Source: Cutibacterium sp. | GTDB lineage: Bacteria; Actinomycetota; Actinomycetes; Propionibacteriales; Propionibacteriaceae | Direction: 5' to 3' | DNA length: 44,610 bases | NCBI RefSeq assembly: GCF_030525615.1 | Contig: NZ_JAUNEJ010000003.1 | Coordinates: 1-44,610 of the forward strand | Part shown: piece after piece, positions 34,332 to 41,388 of the stretch | Numbering within the stretch: position 1 is the stretch's first letter | Layout of the letters: each line of letters begins with the position of its first letter | The notes under the pieces: model-generated | The model's database searches: none | Told to the model about the DNA's origin: nothing | What the model saw: the letters and a program-made list of their open reading frames with translations, nothing else | Translations under genes and position numbers: made by a program

Positions 34332-35696
34332 TCAGTCCTGCGGCCAGGGACGCTGACCCCAGAATCCATCGGGCTGGAACAGCGGCTCAACGAGGTCACC
34401 AACGGTCCCCGTCTCGACGAGCAGGTCAAGCAGGGTGTAGCGAGACCTAATCATCTGGCACCGATAGTAAGTGTCGTGGAAGCGTTCCCGGGTCAGTCCG
34501 ATCTGGGCTGGGTGATAAATACCCCCAACCGCCTTGATGATGTCCTCGACGCGCGTCGCGGGCATCACCTGAGCACGGCAACGCTCCTGAATGGTTGGCC
34601 ATTTCGACTTCACAAGTTCTAGGCGTTCACGCAGGGCGTCCGCGTCGAGGTATTTCTCCATGGTCTGCTTGACGGCGGGCTCCACCATGTCGCCAGTGAA
34701 GTTGGCGCGGACCTTGGCCTCCATCTCCTGGGCCGAGGGCCACTTAGCAACAGCGGCGTCTACGTCAAGGGTCGTGAAATCGTGCTCCAACACCTTCTCC
34801 CACAGGGCCAGCACCGAGATGGTCCCCAGGCCTACCTTGAACCCGTGGGTCAGCGGCGGGTCCTGATCCATGCCGAGATGTTCCATTTCCCACACGTGGG
34901 AGAACTGATGGCCAGCACCCGAGGCAGGACGCGAGGAGATGCGGTATTTCTGCATCGCCAAGCCCGACAGCACCAAACCCTCGACCAAGCCGACGAACGA
35001 CTCTGGGTTGCCGTTGGCCAGCCCCTCAGGATCGCTGATCGCGGTCGGAAGGGCGTCCTGGGCGAGGTGCCACGACTCCGCGTCAATAGGCTCGACCCCC
35101 AGCTCGTCCGCGACGATCCAGTCGGCTCCAGCCGGCACTTTCTCGATGAGGTCTCCCAGGCCGGTGGCGGTGCACCGCTGTGGCGCACCGGCCATTGTCG
35201 GAAGATCGGCAATGAGGGCCTGCGGTGCACGACAGCTCATGGTGTGCTTGAAACCGTTCTCGGTGATGGAAGCACCAAACGCCGCGTACCCGTCCATCGA
35301 GGCGGCGGTGCACACATTCATGTAGCGCCGGCCCAGCTCGTCACTGGCTCGCTTGGTGAGGTCGTTAAGAGTGCCCGAACCGATGGAACAGGCAATCACA
35401 CCGTCGAGGTCACGAATATGGTCACGGATCTTCTCGATGTTCTCGTAGCAGGCGTAGACAGTGGGTCGTCCGGGGAAAATAATCGGTTCGACAGTCTCCA
35501 CGCCATGAGCGTCGAACGATGCCTTCGTCTGCTCCCCAGCAACAGCCCAGGTGTTCTCGTCGGCAATGATGATCGCCTTCGCGTCACCGAACAATTCTTT
35601 GAACACTCGCCCCGTCTCACCAAGCACGTCATGGCCCATGACCACGACGTCAGTGTCGTCGCAATCAGCCAAGGCCTTGTCAATCAATTCGGACAT
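34332..35696 (-). CDS. AraM/G1PDH-family dehydrogenase (iron-containing alcohol dehydrogenase fold)
   Basis: NAD(P)- and metal-dependent dehydrogenase of the sn-glycerol-1-phosphate dehydrogenase family, to which Bacillus AraM belongs. The 454-residue protein has the dinucleotide-binding SIGSGTLNDLTK (104-115) and the metal ligands expected for the family: D135 in ASMDGYAAFGA, H263 in GAGHQFSH and H284 in LTHGFKVGLGT. It is about 50-60 residues longer at the C-terminus than B. subtilis AraM. The ATG at 35696 has AGGAG at about seven bases. It lies 26 bases downstream of an FGGY kinase and 91 bases upstream of the AraB-like kinase. In Bacilli AraM feeds archaeal-type lipid synthesis with PcrB; I see no such partner here. 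Oxidation of a polyol phosphate to a ketose phosphate is my inference. Confidence 0.9.
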   Translation of the reverse strand: MSELIDKALADCDDTDVVVMGHDVLGETGRVFKELFGDAKAIIIADENTWAVAGEQTKASFDAHGVETVEPIIFPGRPTVYACYENIEKIRDHIRDLDGVIACSIGSGTLNDLTKRASDELGRRYMNVCTAASMDGYAAFGASITENGFKHTMSCRAPQALIADLPTMAGAPQRCTATGLGDLIEKVPAGADWIVADELGVEPIDAESWHLAQDALPTAISDPEGLANGNPESFVGLVEGLVLSGLAMQKYRISSRPASGAGHQFSHVWEMEHLGMDQDPPLTHGFKVGLGTISVLALWEKVLEHDFTTLDVDAAVAKWPSAQEMEAKVRANFTGDMVEPAVKQTMEKYLDADALRERLELVKSKWPTIQERCRAQVMPATRVEDIIKAVGGIYHPAQIGLTRERFHDTYYRCQMIRSRYTLLDLLVETGTVGDLVEPLFQPDGFWGQRPWPQD

Positions 35697-35722
35697 TGCT
35701 TCTCCTCTGATCGGTGTGATCG

Positions 35723-37285
35723 TCAGTTTTTGTCGGCCTCGTGATCGACCATGTGGTGAATCATGGGGCGCAGCTGTGGGTAGGTGTCGCAGTACTTGTC
35801 CACGTAGTACTGATACTCCTCGTAACGCTCCTGATTGGGTTCGATGAGGTCGATCTCGTGAACCATCTGTTTCGCTGCCTCGGGTAGGTCCTTGAACAGG
35901 CCGGCGCCGACGGCGGCCACCATGCAGGTGCCGAGCACAACGGCGTCGCCAACTTCGGTCAGAGCGATCGGGACCCCCGTCACGTCAGCGTGCATCTGCA
36001 TCCAGTTGCGGCTCTTGGTGGCACCACCGCAGGCGACCATATGATCGACCTCGAAGCCAGCCGCTTTCATGGCACGCAAGTTGTGGGCCGTGCCGTAGCA
36101 GACCGACTCCTGGATGGCGTGGTAGAAGTGCGCCGGGGTGTGCATGAGGGACAGACCCCAGATGATGCCGCGGGCCTTCGAGTCGGTGTATGGGGTGCGG
36201 TTGCCCTGGAAGTACTCGTTGATGATGAGACCGTCGGACCCGGGACGGATGTTCCGCGACTGCTCATTAAGGACGTCGTAAGGGTTGAGACCGATCTTCT
36301 CTGCAGCAGCGGTGTAATCAGCGGCAAAACTGTCCTTGAACCATTTGAGCACCGAACCGGTCGAGACCTGGCTGCCTTCGACGGTGTATTGACCGGGCAT
36401 AACGGCGTCGGTGTACGAGCCGAAAAACCCCTGGCCGTGAATCTCGGTGTCGGACTGGCCGGTCAACACGTGCGAGGAGCCAGTAATGAGAGCCATCGAC
36501 CCCGGGGACAACACACCGAGGCCGATCTGGCCCGCCCAAGCATCGCCCAGGCCCTGAGCGACCGGGATTCCTGGACGCAGGCCCAGCAGCTGGGCCGGAA
36601 TCGTACCCAGGGTGCCGACCGGAGTGCCGAGGTCGACAACCCGCTCCGGAATCTTGTCAAAAACGTCGCCACAGCCAATGGTCTCGTAAAAATCTACCGG
36701 CCAGCCGCCTTTGTCGCGGTTGTAGTACATCCGGATGGCGGCCGAGTTGATGTTTGTTGTCCACTCGCCAGTGAGCTTGTAGGTCACCCAGTCGGGAGCG
36801 TCGACGAGGTGAGCGGCCTTGCGGTACGTCTCCGGCTCGTGTTCGCGCAGCCAGGCGGCCTTGAAGGGGTACCACTCTGCGGTGGCCGGGGATTTTCCGG
36901 CGCCGTTGTAGAGGCGGGCCACCGAGTCAGATTTCTCAGCGCGAGCAGCCTGCTCGGTGGCGCGGACGTCCATCCACATCATTGCCGGGCGCAGTTCATT
37001 TCCGCGCTCGTCCATGGCAACCATCGTTATCGTCGTGGCGTCATAGGAGATACCTGCGATGGCAGCCGGGGAGATCCCGGCCGCCGCGATGGCGCGATGG
37101 CAGGAAGCCTGTAGCGCCTTCCACCATTCCTCTGGGTCTTGTTCAGCCCAGCCCGGTCGGGGATGGGTGGTTTTGTACGGGGTCGCCGCAAAGGTCAGCG
37201 GACGTCCTTCAAGGTCGAAAATTGCCACTCGGCAGGACTCAGTGCCGTAGTCGATTCCCAAAAGGTAGGGGCCGTTGTTCAACAT
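35723..37285 (-). CDS. FGGY-family carbohydrate (polyol/ketose) kinase
   Basis: A 520-residue FGGY kinase. It carries the N-terminal ATP motif LGIDYGTESCRVAIFD, the PGWAEQDPEEWW segment, IAGISYDATTITMVAMD, the catalytic Asp D248 in AQGLGDAWAGQIG, and the C-terminal MVACGGATKSRNWMQMHADVTG. I start at ATG 37285 (GGAG about eight bases upstream) rather than the longer frame, since the extra 17 residues cross the gap and the protein then begins MLNNGPYLLGIDYG. The substrate is not certain; it resembles ribulokinase/xylulokinase-type enzymes, and the aromatic ITGSSHVLTG differs from AraB. It is one of two FGGY kinases in this operon, beside the AraM-like dehydrogenase. Polyol or tetrulose phosphorylation is plausible. 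Confidence 0.9.
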   Translation of the reverse strand: MLNNGPYLLGIDYGTESCRVAIFDLEGRPLTFAATPYKTTHPRPGWAEQDPEEWWKALQASCHRAIAAAGISPAAIAGISYDATTITMVAMDERGNELRPAMMWMDVRATEQAARAEKSDSVARLYNGAGKSPATAEWYPFKAAWLREHEPETYRKAAHLVDAPDWVTYKLTGEWTTNINSAAIRMYYNRDKGGWPVDFYETIGCGDVFDKIPERVVDLGTPVGTLGTIPAQLLGLRPGIPVAQGLGDAWAGQIGLGVLSPGSMALITGSSHVLTGQSDTEIHGQGFFGSYTDAVMPGQYTVEGSQVSTGSVLKWFKDSFAADYTAAAEKIGLNPYDVLNEQSRNIRPGSDGLIINEYFQGNRTPYTDSKARGIIWGLSLMHTPAHFYHAIQESVCYGTAHNLRAMKAAGFEVDHMVACGGATKSRNWMQMHADVTGVPIALTEVGDAVVLGTCMVAAVGAGLFKDLPEAAKQMVHEIDLIEPNQERYEEYQYYVDKYCDTYPQLRPMIHHMVDHEADKN

Positions 37286-37345
37286 CGTTGTCTCCAGTGG
37301 GTATGTCTTGAGGGGCTGCGGCTGCAGTGCTCGCACCCCGTCGTG

Positions 37346-38200
37346 TCAGTCGTTGTCTTCGGTCCAGCCAAGTTCCTGCCACGTGACGGCAGGAATAAGC
37401 CGGTCAATGCGATCCAGGGTCCAGGTGGGACGGTGTTTGTCATCCAGTGCCGCGACGTCTTCGGCGGTGGCCTCACCGGTCAACACGCAGGCTGATTTCA
37501 TGCCGGTGTCGAGGGCCATCTGAATGTCGGTCTGCAGCCGGTCACCAACCATGACGCAATCCGACGGGTCGACGTCGAGGCCGGACAGTGCCTCGGTGAG
37601 CATGATCGGCGACGGCTTGCCCAGGCTGACTTTGCACTGCTGTCCGGTACATGCCTCGATGGCCGCTGTGATGGCAGCGCAATCAGGCTCGCCGCGACCG
37701 CCCGGGAAGGGGCAGAACCGGTCCGGGTTGGTTTGTATGAGGAAGGCGCGCTTGTAAAACCAGATGGCGTCAAAGGCGATCTGCAACTTTCGGTAATCGA
37801 AGGCGCGGTCATACGAGGCGATGACGATGTCGATCTTCTCGGGATCTTCGCTCAGCTCAATACCGGCCTGCTGCAGACTTCGCTTGAGGGGCTCCTCTGC
37901 GATCGCAAAGACCCTGGCGTCGGGGTGGTTATTCACCAGCCAGCGTGTCGTCGTGACTACCGTGTTGGAAATGTCCTCGATAGCCGTCGGCAGTCCCAAC
38001 TTCTTGAGCTTTTCGACGTACTGGTCCGGGTCCTTCGTCGGGTTGTTCGACAGAAACCTGACCGGAATCTCGCGACGACGTAGCTCCTCAATCATGCGGC
38101 GGGAACCTGGCAACAGACGGTCACCGAGGTAGATAGTGCCGTCCATGTCAAAGACATAGGCCTTGGCAAACTCGGTTGGCGCGTTGATGACGTCATTCAT
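37346..38200 (-). CDS. HAD-superfamily sugar phosphatase (AraL/NagD-like)
   Basis: HAD-IIA hydrolase, 284 residues, with the catalytic motif YVFDMDGTIYLGD (D18 nucleophile, D20), motif II FLSNNPT, the lysine in KVSLGKPSP, and the acidic motif MVGDRLQTDIQMA. The organisation matches B. subtilis AraL, a promiscuous sugar-phosphate phosphatase encoded in the arabinose operon next to AraM; the pair recurs here. I start at ATG 38200 (AAGGAAG eight bases upstream), 23 bases after the membrane-protein stop, so it is co-transcribed. A likely job is to remove toxic or dead-end sugar phosphates made by the two kinases. Substrate specificity is inferred. Confidence 0.92.
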   Translation of the reverse strand: MNDVINAPTEFAKAYVFDMDGTIYLGDRLLPGSRRMIEELRRREIPVRFLSNNPTKDPDQYVEKLKKLGLPTAIEDISNTVVTTTRWLVNNHPDARVFAIAEEPLKRSLQQAGIELSEDPEKIDIVIASYDRAFDYRKLQIAFDAIWFYKRAFLIQTNPDRFCPFPGGRGEPDCAAITAAIEACTGQQCKVSLGKPSPIMLTEALSGLDVDPSDCVMVGDRLQTDIQMALDTGMKSACVLTGEATAEDVAALDDKHRPTWTLDRIDRLIPAVTWQELGWTEDND

Positions 38201-38223
38201 GGTTGTCACTTCCTTGGGTCAGA

Positions 38224-39303
38224 TCAGGCGAACAGGGCAGCCAGCGAGACAACCACGGTGTTACTCAGCCAGATGGCTGCAGCAGGCGGGTCGATGTGGC
38301 TGGTGCCGCGGGCGTACCAAAGCCGTGCGCAAAACTCGCCGAGACCGGCAGCGAAGATACCGAAGATGGCGGCGATAATCAGGGCGATCGCTGCCATTCC
38401 CCAGGTATGGGAGTCCCACGTCGAGGTCGCCGTCCAGGTATAAGTCCCGATACTCTCACCCATCAGCACTGGGAAGAACTGGACAGCGGCTAAGCCGGCA
38501 ATATTCGTCACGTGGTGCTGAACCGGCATGTTCCGGTCGAGGATGAGAAGCAGGACCATGATGGCCGATATGCCGAAGCAGAAGCTGTTGGCGTTGATGG
38601 CGGCCACGTGGTTGTCAAAGCCCATCTTGGTGAGGCGGGCACCCACGTTGGCGGCCAGCAGAAGGGAGGCTCCACCGGCGAAGATGCCGAAAAGAGAGCC
38701 GATCGCCACCAGCTGGATGGGCTTTTCCTGCCACTCCAGCCACCGTCCGTTGGGACCCGGCTTGATCTTCGCTGAGAAGGTGGTGGCGCCTTCGTTGAAC
38801 AGTTCAGGGTTGTGCAAAGAACCGTGGAACAGCCCTTTTCCGGGGACGCCGCCAAAAACGACACGGGCAAGCAGCCCGGAGACCAGCACCGTCATGGCTA
38901 CGGGGTCAGTGTGCTTGCCGAACCACGGGATGTTGGAGATGCCGATCTGGCACAGGTAACCAAAAACCCCGAACAGAGAGCCGACGAGGAGGATATCGGA
39001 GCGTCCGATACCTCCCAGCGGGGTATTGACGTCCTTGCCGTCATCAAGACGACCCCGGTAACGGGCATAAATGGCTGCCGCGACGCCGCCGGCGAAGGCG
39101 ATGTGCGGACCCATGAAGGGGCCGAAGGCTAAGTAGTCCAGGCCGAAGGTGTTTCCGGTTGCGGCAAAGACTCCCCAGGAAGCCAGCACGCAGAAGCCGG
39201 TGAAAACGAAGGCGTAGTTGCCGCCAATGGCAGCTCCGACGGCGCCGCCGGCAATGGCGGCAAGTAGTCCAAAGATGAATACTCCGACAGAGGTGGTGAA
39301 CAT
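38224..39303 (-). CDS. Unrecognised ten-helix membrane protein (candidate polyol transporter)
   Basis: A 359-residue, very hydrophobic protein of a family I do not recognise. About ten membrane segments are visible, starting with VGVFIFGLLAAIAGGAVGAAIGG and ending with IWLSNTVVVSLAALFA. It contains Gly-rich helices and a possible internal duplication: LLVGSLFGVFGY (about residues 104-115) and VAIGSLFGIFAGG (about 200-212) share the core GSLFGxF. Several polar, conserved-looking spots lie in or near helices (GPFMGPHIAFAGG, NANSFCFGIS, QHHVTNIAGL). The ATG at 39303 has AAGGA seven bases upstream, inside a palindrome. It is preceded by an RpiB-like isomerase gene and followed within 23 bases by a phosphatase, so it probably imports the substrate of this pathway. 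No binding protein, ATPase or PTS domain accompanies it. Confidence 0.85.
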   Translation of the reverse strand: MFTTSVGVFIFGLLAAIAGGAVGAAIGGNYAFVFTGFCVLASWGVFAATGNTFGLDYLAFGPFMGPHIAFAGGVAAAIYARYRGRLDDGKDVNTPLGGIGRSDILLVGSLFGVFGYLCQIGISNIPWFGKHTDPVAMTVLVSGLLARVVFGGVPGKGLFHGSLHNPELFNEGATTFSAKIKPGPNGRWLEWQEKPIQLVAIGSLFGIFAGGASLLLAANVGARLTKMGFDNHVAAINANSFCFGISAIMVLLLILDRNMPVQHHVTNIAGLAAVQFFPVLMGESIGTYTWTATSTWDSHTWGMAAIALIIAAIFGIFAAGLGEFCARLWYARGTSHIDPPAAAIWLSNTVVVSLAALFA

Positions 39304-39310
39304 CGGTGTT

Positions 39311-39324
39311 CCTTATATATAAGG
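39311..39324. promoter_or_regulatory. Palindrome overlapping the ribosome site of the membrane-protein gene
   Basis: CCTTATATATAAGG is a perfect 14-base palindrome. Read on the minus strand its second half contains AAGGA, the ribosome binding site for the gene starting at 39303. It could be an operator, an AT-rich promoter core (TATATA) or a small RNA hairpin that masks the ribosome site. It is striking in a GC-rich genome. Confidence 0.45.
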
Positions 39325-39442
39325 GCGGGATGCACCCGCGATCGGATGCCCGCGCACAACGCCGGTGCTGTACGCGGTCTTTCTGGGCGTCCTGAAGGTT
39401 CGTTCCCTCAGGGGCAGGGTGGCTCAGATATGTGCGGCGCGT

Positions 39443-39466
39443 GGCGCGGGTGTTGGCACCCGCGCC
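39443..39466 (-). terminator. Hairpin after the RpiB-like gene
   Basis: GGCGCGGGTG (39443-39452) pairs with CACCCGCGCC (39457-39466) around a TTGG loop, 10 bases beyond the isomerase stop codon. With no U-tract it may terminate or attenuate transcription between the isomerase gene and the membrane-protein operon, or protect the mRNA end. Confidence 0.6.
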
Positions 39467-39475
39467 AGACTGGTC

Positions 39476-39964
39476 TCAGCAGCTTCCCGGGGCGGTCTCC
39501 CCGGCAATGTCGCCTGATTCGTAGGCGCTGATGAGGTCAACGTTGGTCTTGGAATGGGAACTCGGGTCAAAGGTGTACCCAATGAACTCACGAGCCAGAC
39601 GACGAGCCAGTTCAAGTCCGATGACGCGCTGCCCCAGGCACAGGACGTGGGCGTCGTTGGACATAATGAGGCGCTCTACGGAGAAGGAGTCGTGGGCAGT
39701 GCAGGCCCGGATACCCGGCACCTTGTTGGCGGTAATGGCCATGCCCATTCCAGTGCCGCAGAGGAAAATGCCTCGATCAGCCTTGCCGTCCTTGATGACG
39801 TTGGCTCCCTTGACGCCGACGTGCGGGTACAGGGTGTCATCACCCTCCTGGACGCCGACATCAATCACGTCATCGACTCGTGAATCGGCCTCGAGGTCGG
39901 CCTTGATGGCGTCCTTGTACTGCACTGCCGCTGGGTCGGCGGCGACGACGATTCTCAGTCCCAT
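39476..39964 (-). CDS. RpiB/LacAB-family sugar-phosphate isomerase
   Basis: A 162-residue isomerase of the RpiB family, which interconverts aldose and ketose phosphates. The catalytic Cys and anion loop are present (IFLCGTGMGMAITANK, C69), as are the conserved GIRACTAHDSFSVERLIMSNDAHVLCLG segments. The N-terminal motif usually written DHAG (with an active-site His region) is changed to ADPAAVQYKDAI; such changes are seen in the tetrulose-phosphate isomerase branch (EryI/DerI/LerI type) of erythritol and threitol pathways, as I recall. The start is ATG 39964 with GGAGGG just upstream. It follows a 312-base regulatory gap and the DeoR-type gene. Conversion of a ketose phosphate into erythrose-4-P or ribose-5-P for transketolase is inferred. 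Confidence 0.9.
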   Translation of the reverse strand: MGLRIVVAADPAAVQYKDAIKADLEADSRVDDVIDVGVQEGDDTLYPHVGVKGANVIKDGKADRGIFLCGTGMGMAITANKVPGIRACTAHDSFSVERLIMSNDAHVLCLGQRVIGLELARRLAREFIGYTFDPSSHSKTNVDLISAYESGDIAGETAPGSC

Positions 39965-40276
39965 GATCCCTCCATGCCGTGTGTTGGGAAGTCTCACTCG
40001 CAAGCGCGAGAAGTAACGACTCACGGTGTTAATAGTAACACTGTACATGTGAAAAGTAAGGTTTGGAGTGTGTTTTTCACCAAAATCAGGTCTTTGACGC
40101 TTGGGGCTGCACGTAGCGTTACCCGGACAAGTGTGCAACCAGCAGCACCGCCACTACCTGTTACATGCTGATGCATGACATCTCGTGCGTGACTGGGCCG
40201 AGGCACACAAAAATCACACCACGCCTGTGAAAACGTCGTCGAAATGGTGCAGGTGGCGTGGAACCGGGGACAGTCG
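39965..40276. promoter_or_regulatory. Regulatory region with candidate DeoR-type operators
   Basis: The 312 bases upstream of the isomerase gene hold several repeated sites. GTGTTA (40026-40031) and TAACAC (40036-40041) form an inverted repeat with a four-base spacer, similar to the known E. coli DeoR operator TGTTAGAATTCTAACA. GTGAAAA at 40049-40055 is paired with TTTTCAC at 40074-40080, and GTGAAAA occurs again near 40227. The sites are well placed for control of the operon by the DeoR-type protein encoded just upstream. No gene lies in this stretch. Confidence 0.5.
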
Positions 40277-41092
40277 TCAGGACTCTGATGAATCATCCCC
40301 CACGACCATGAGGTGAACCCCAAGGTCGCGCAGCTGACCAAGAATCCCGGGCGGAGTGTGGCCGTCGACAACGACGTGATCGAATTCCGTCAAGTCGGCA
40401 AATTTGAACAGCGCGCGTCGTCCGAACTTGGTGTGGTCGAGCAGCAGCACTCGCTTCTCGGCTGACTCGAGCATGGCCCGCTTGACCTCGACAACCTCTT
40501 GATACGGGTGATAACAGCCCGCCTCAAAAATTCCCGACGCAGACAGGAAGCACAGATCGGCGTGCATCGAGCGGATCATCCGAACCGCTGCGGGACCCAT
40601 CAACGACTTCGCCCACGACTGGTACTCACCACCTGAGACGACAAGCTTGTCGGAGCCATTGGCAATGACCTCATCGGCCACCAGGAGGGAATTCGTGACA
40701 ACGGTCAGCGGAGAATGGTCTCCCAGGGACCTCAACAGCCACACTCCCGACGTCGAGTCATCCAGCATGATTGAGCACCCCGGACCAATGAGGCCACCGG
40801 CAAGGTCAGCTACCGACTGTTTGTCAGCCGAGCTCTGCTCCAACCGAAATGTGGCGTCAGCCTCATGCAAACCGTTCGCAACCGCAACAACGCGGCCACG
40901 GTGACGCTGCAGCACTCCGCTGGCTTCAAGAGTCGCCAGGTCGCGATAAATCGTCATGGCAGATACCCCAGTGGCCTCAACAAGGTCCTCGACGGTAACT
41001 GAGCCCGCTCGTACTACGGCTTCAGCAATCGCGAGCTGACGCGCCCTCGGACCGCCCTGACCCTTAGAAACCGTGGTCCTATTGCCGACCAT
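40277..41092 (-). CDS. DeoR-family transcriptional regulator
   Basis: Repressor-type regulator of 271 residues. The N-terminal helix-turn-helix reads SVTVEDLVEATGVSAMTIYRDLATLEASGVLQRHRG, the DeoR signature. The C-terminal sugar-phosphate sensor has the DeoR-C marks: IMLDDSTSGVWLLRSL, LTVVTNSLLVADEV, VVSGGEY, MHADLCFLSASGI and LLLDHTKFGRRA. I start at ATG 41092, with GGAAGG about ten bases upstream; a GTG one codon earlier is possible. It is the upstream gene on the same strand as the polyol cluster, so it likely controls it, sensing a pathway phosphate. Its own stop lies 312 bases before the isomerase start. Confidence 0.93.
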   Translation of the reverse strand: MVGNRTTVSKGQGGPRARQLAIAEAVVRAGSVTVEDLVEATGVSAMTIYRDLATLEASGVLQRHRGRVVAVANGLHEADATFRLEQSSADKQSVADLAGGLIGPGCSIMLDDSTSGVWLLRSLGDHSPLTVVTNSLLVADEVIANGSDKLVVSGGEYQSWAKSLMGPAAVRMIRSMHADLCFLSASGIFEAGCYHPYQEVVEVKRAMLESAEKRVLLLDHTKFGRRALFKFADLTEFDHVVVDGHTPPGILGQLRDLGVHLMVVGDDSSES

Positions 41093-41302
41093 CACCTATC
41101 GCCTTCCCACCTGTCCGATTCGCAAGAATATTAGCCGCGCGGCGACGAGGTCCTGCTCTCACGCGCAGAGAGTGACCGTTGACCGCGAATTGAATTCCAG
41201 CGGCGACCGGCGCGGTGGCCCCACAGCGGTGATCCATCGGAAGGTTGAAGGTCGTTGCGACAAAGCCCGAGCAACCGGTGACGTGCCGTGCGCCGCCCCG
41301 TA

Positions 41303-41329
41303 CCCCGGCTGACGATTTTCGTCATGGGG
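41303..41329 (-). terminator. Hairpin downstream of the fucosidase gene
   Basis: TGACGA (41310-41315) pairs with TCGTCA (41319-41324) around TTT, and the outer CCCC (41303-41306) faces GGGG (41326-41329). It lies about 60 bases beyond the GH29 stop, on the way to the DeoR-type gene. A likely terminator. Confidence 0.55.
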
Positions 41330-41388
41330 TTGGGCAACGGCACAACTACGGGCCACTGGGAAAACGCCACGGTGCGGATAATCGATCA

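Noticed and set aside
35990..37114. Plus-strand open frame of 374 codons opposite an FGGY kinase
   Set aside because: Antisense shadow of a gene with intact kinase motifs.
32531..37285. Standard L-arabinose operon (araBAD)
   Set aside because: AraB-, AraL- and AraM-like genes are present but no araA isomerase or araD epimerase occurs in the window.
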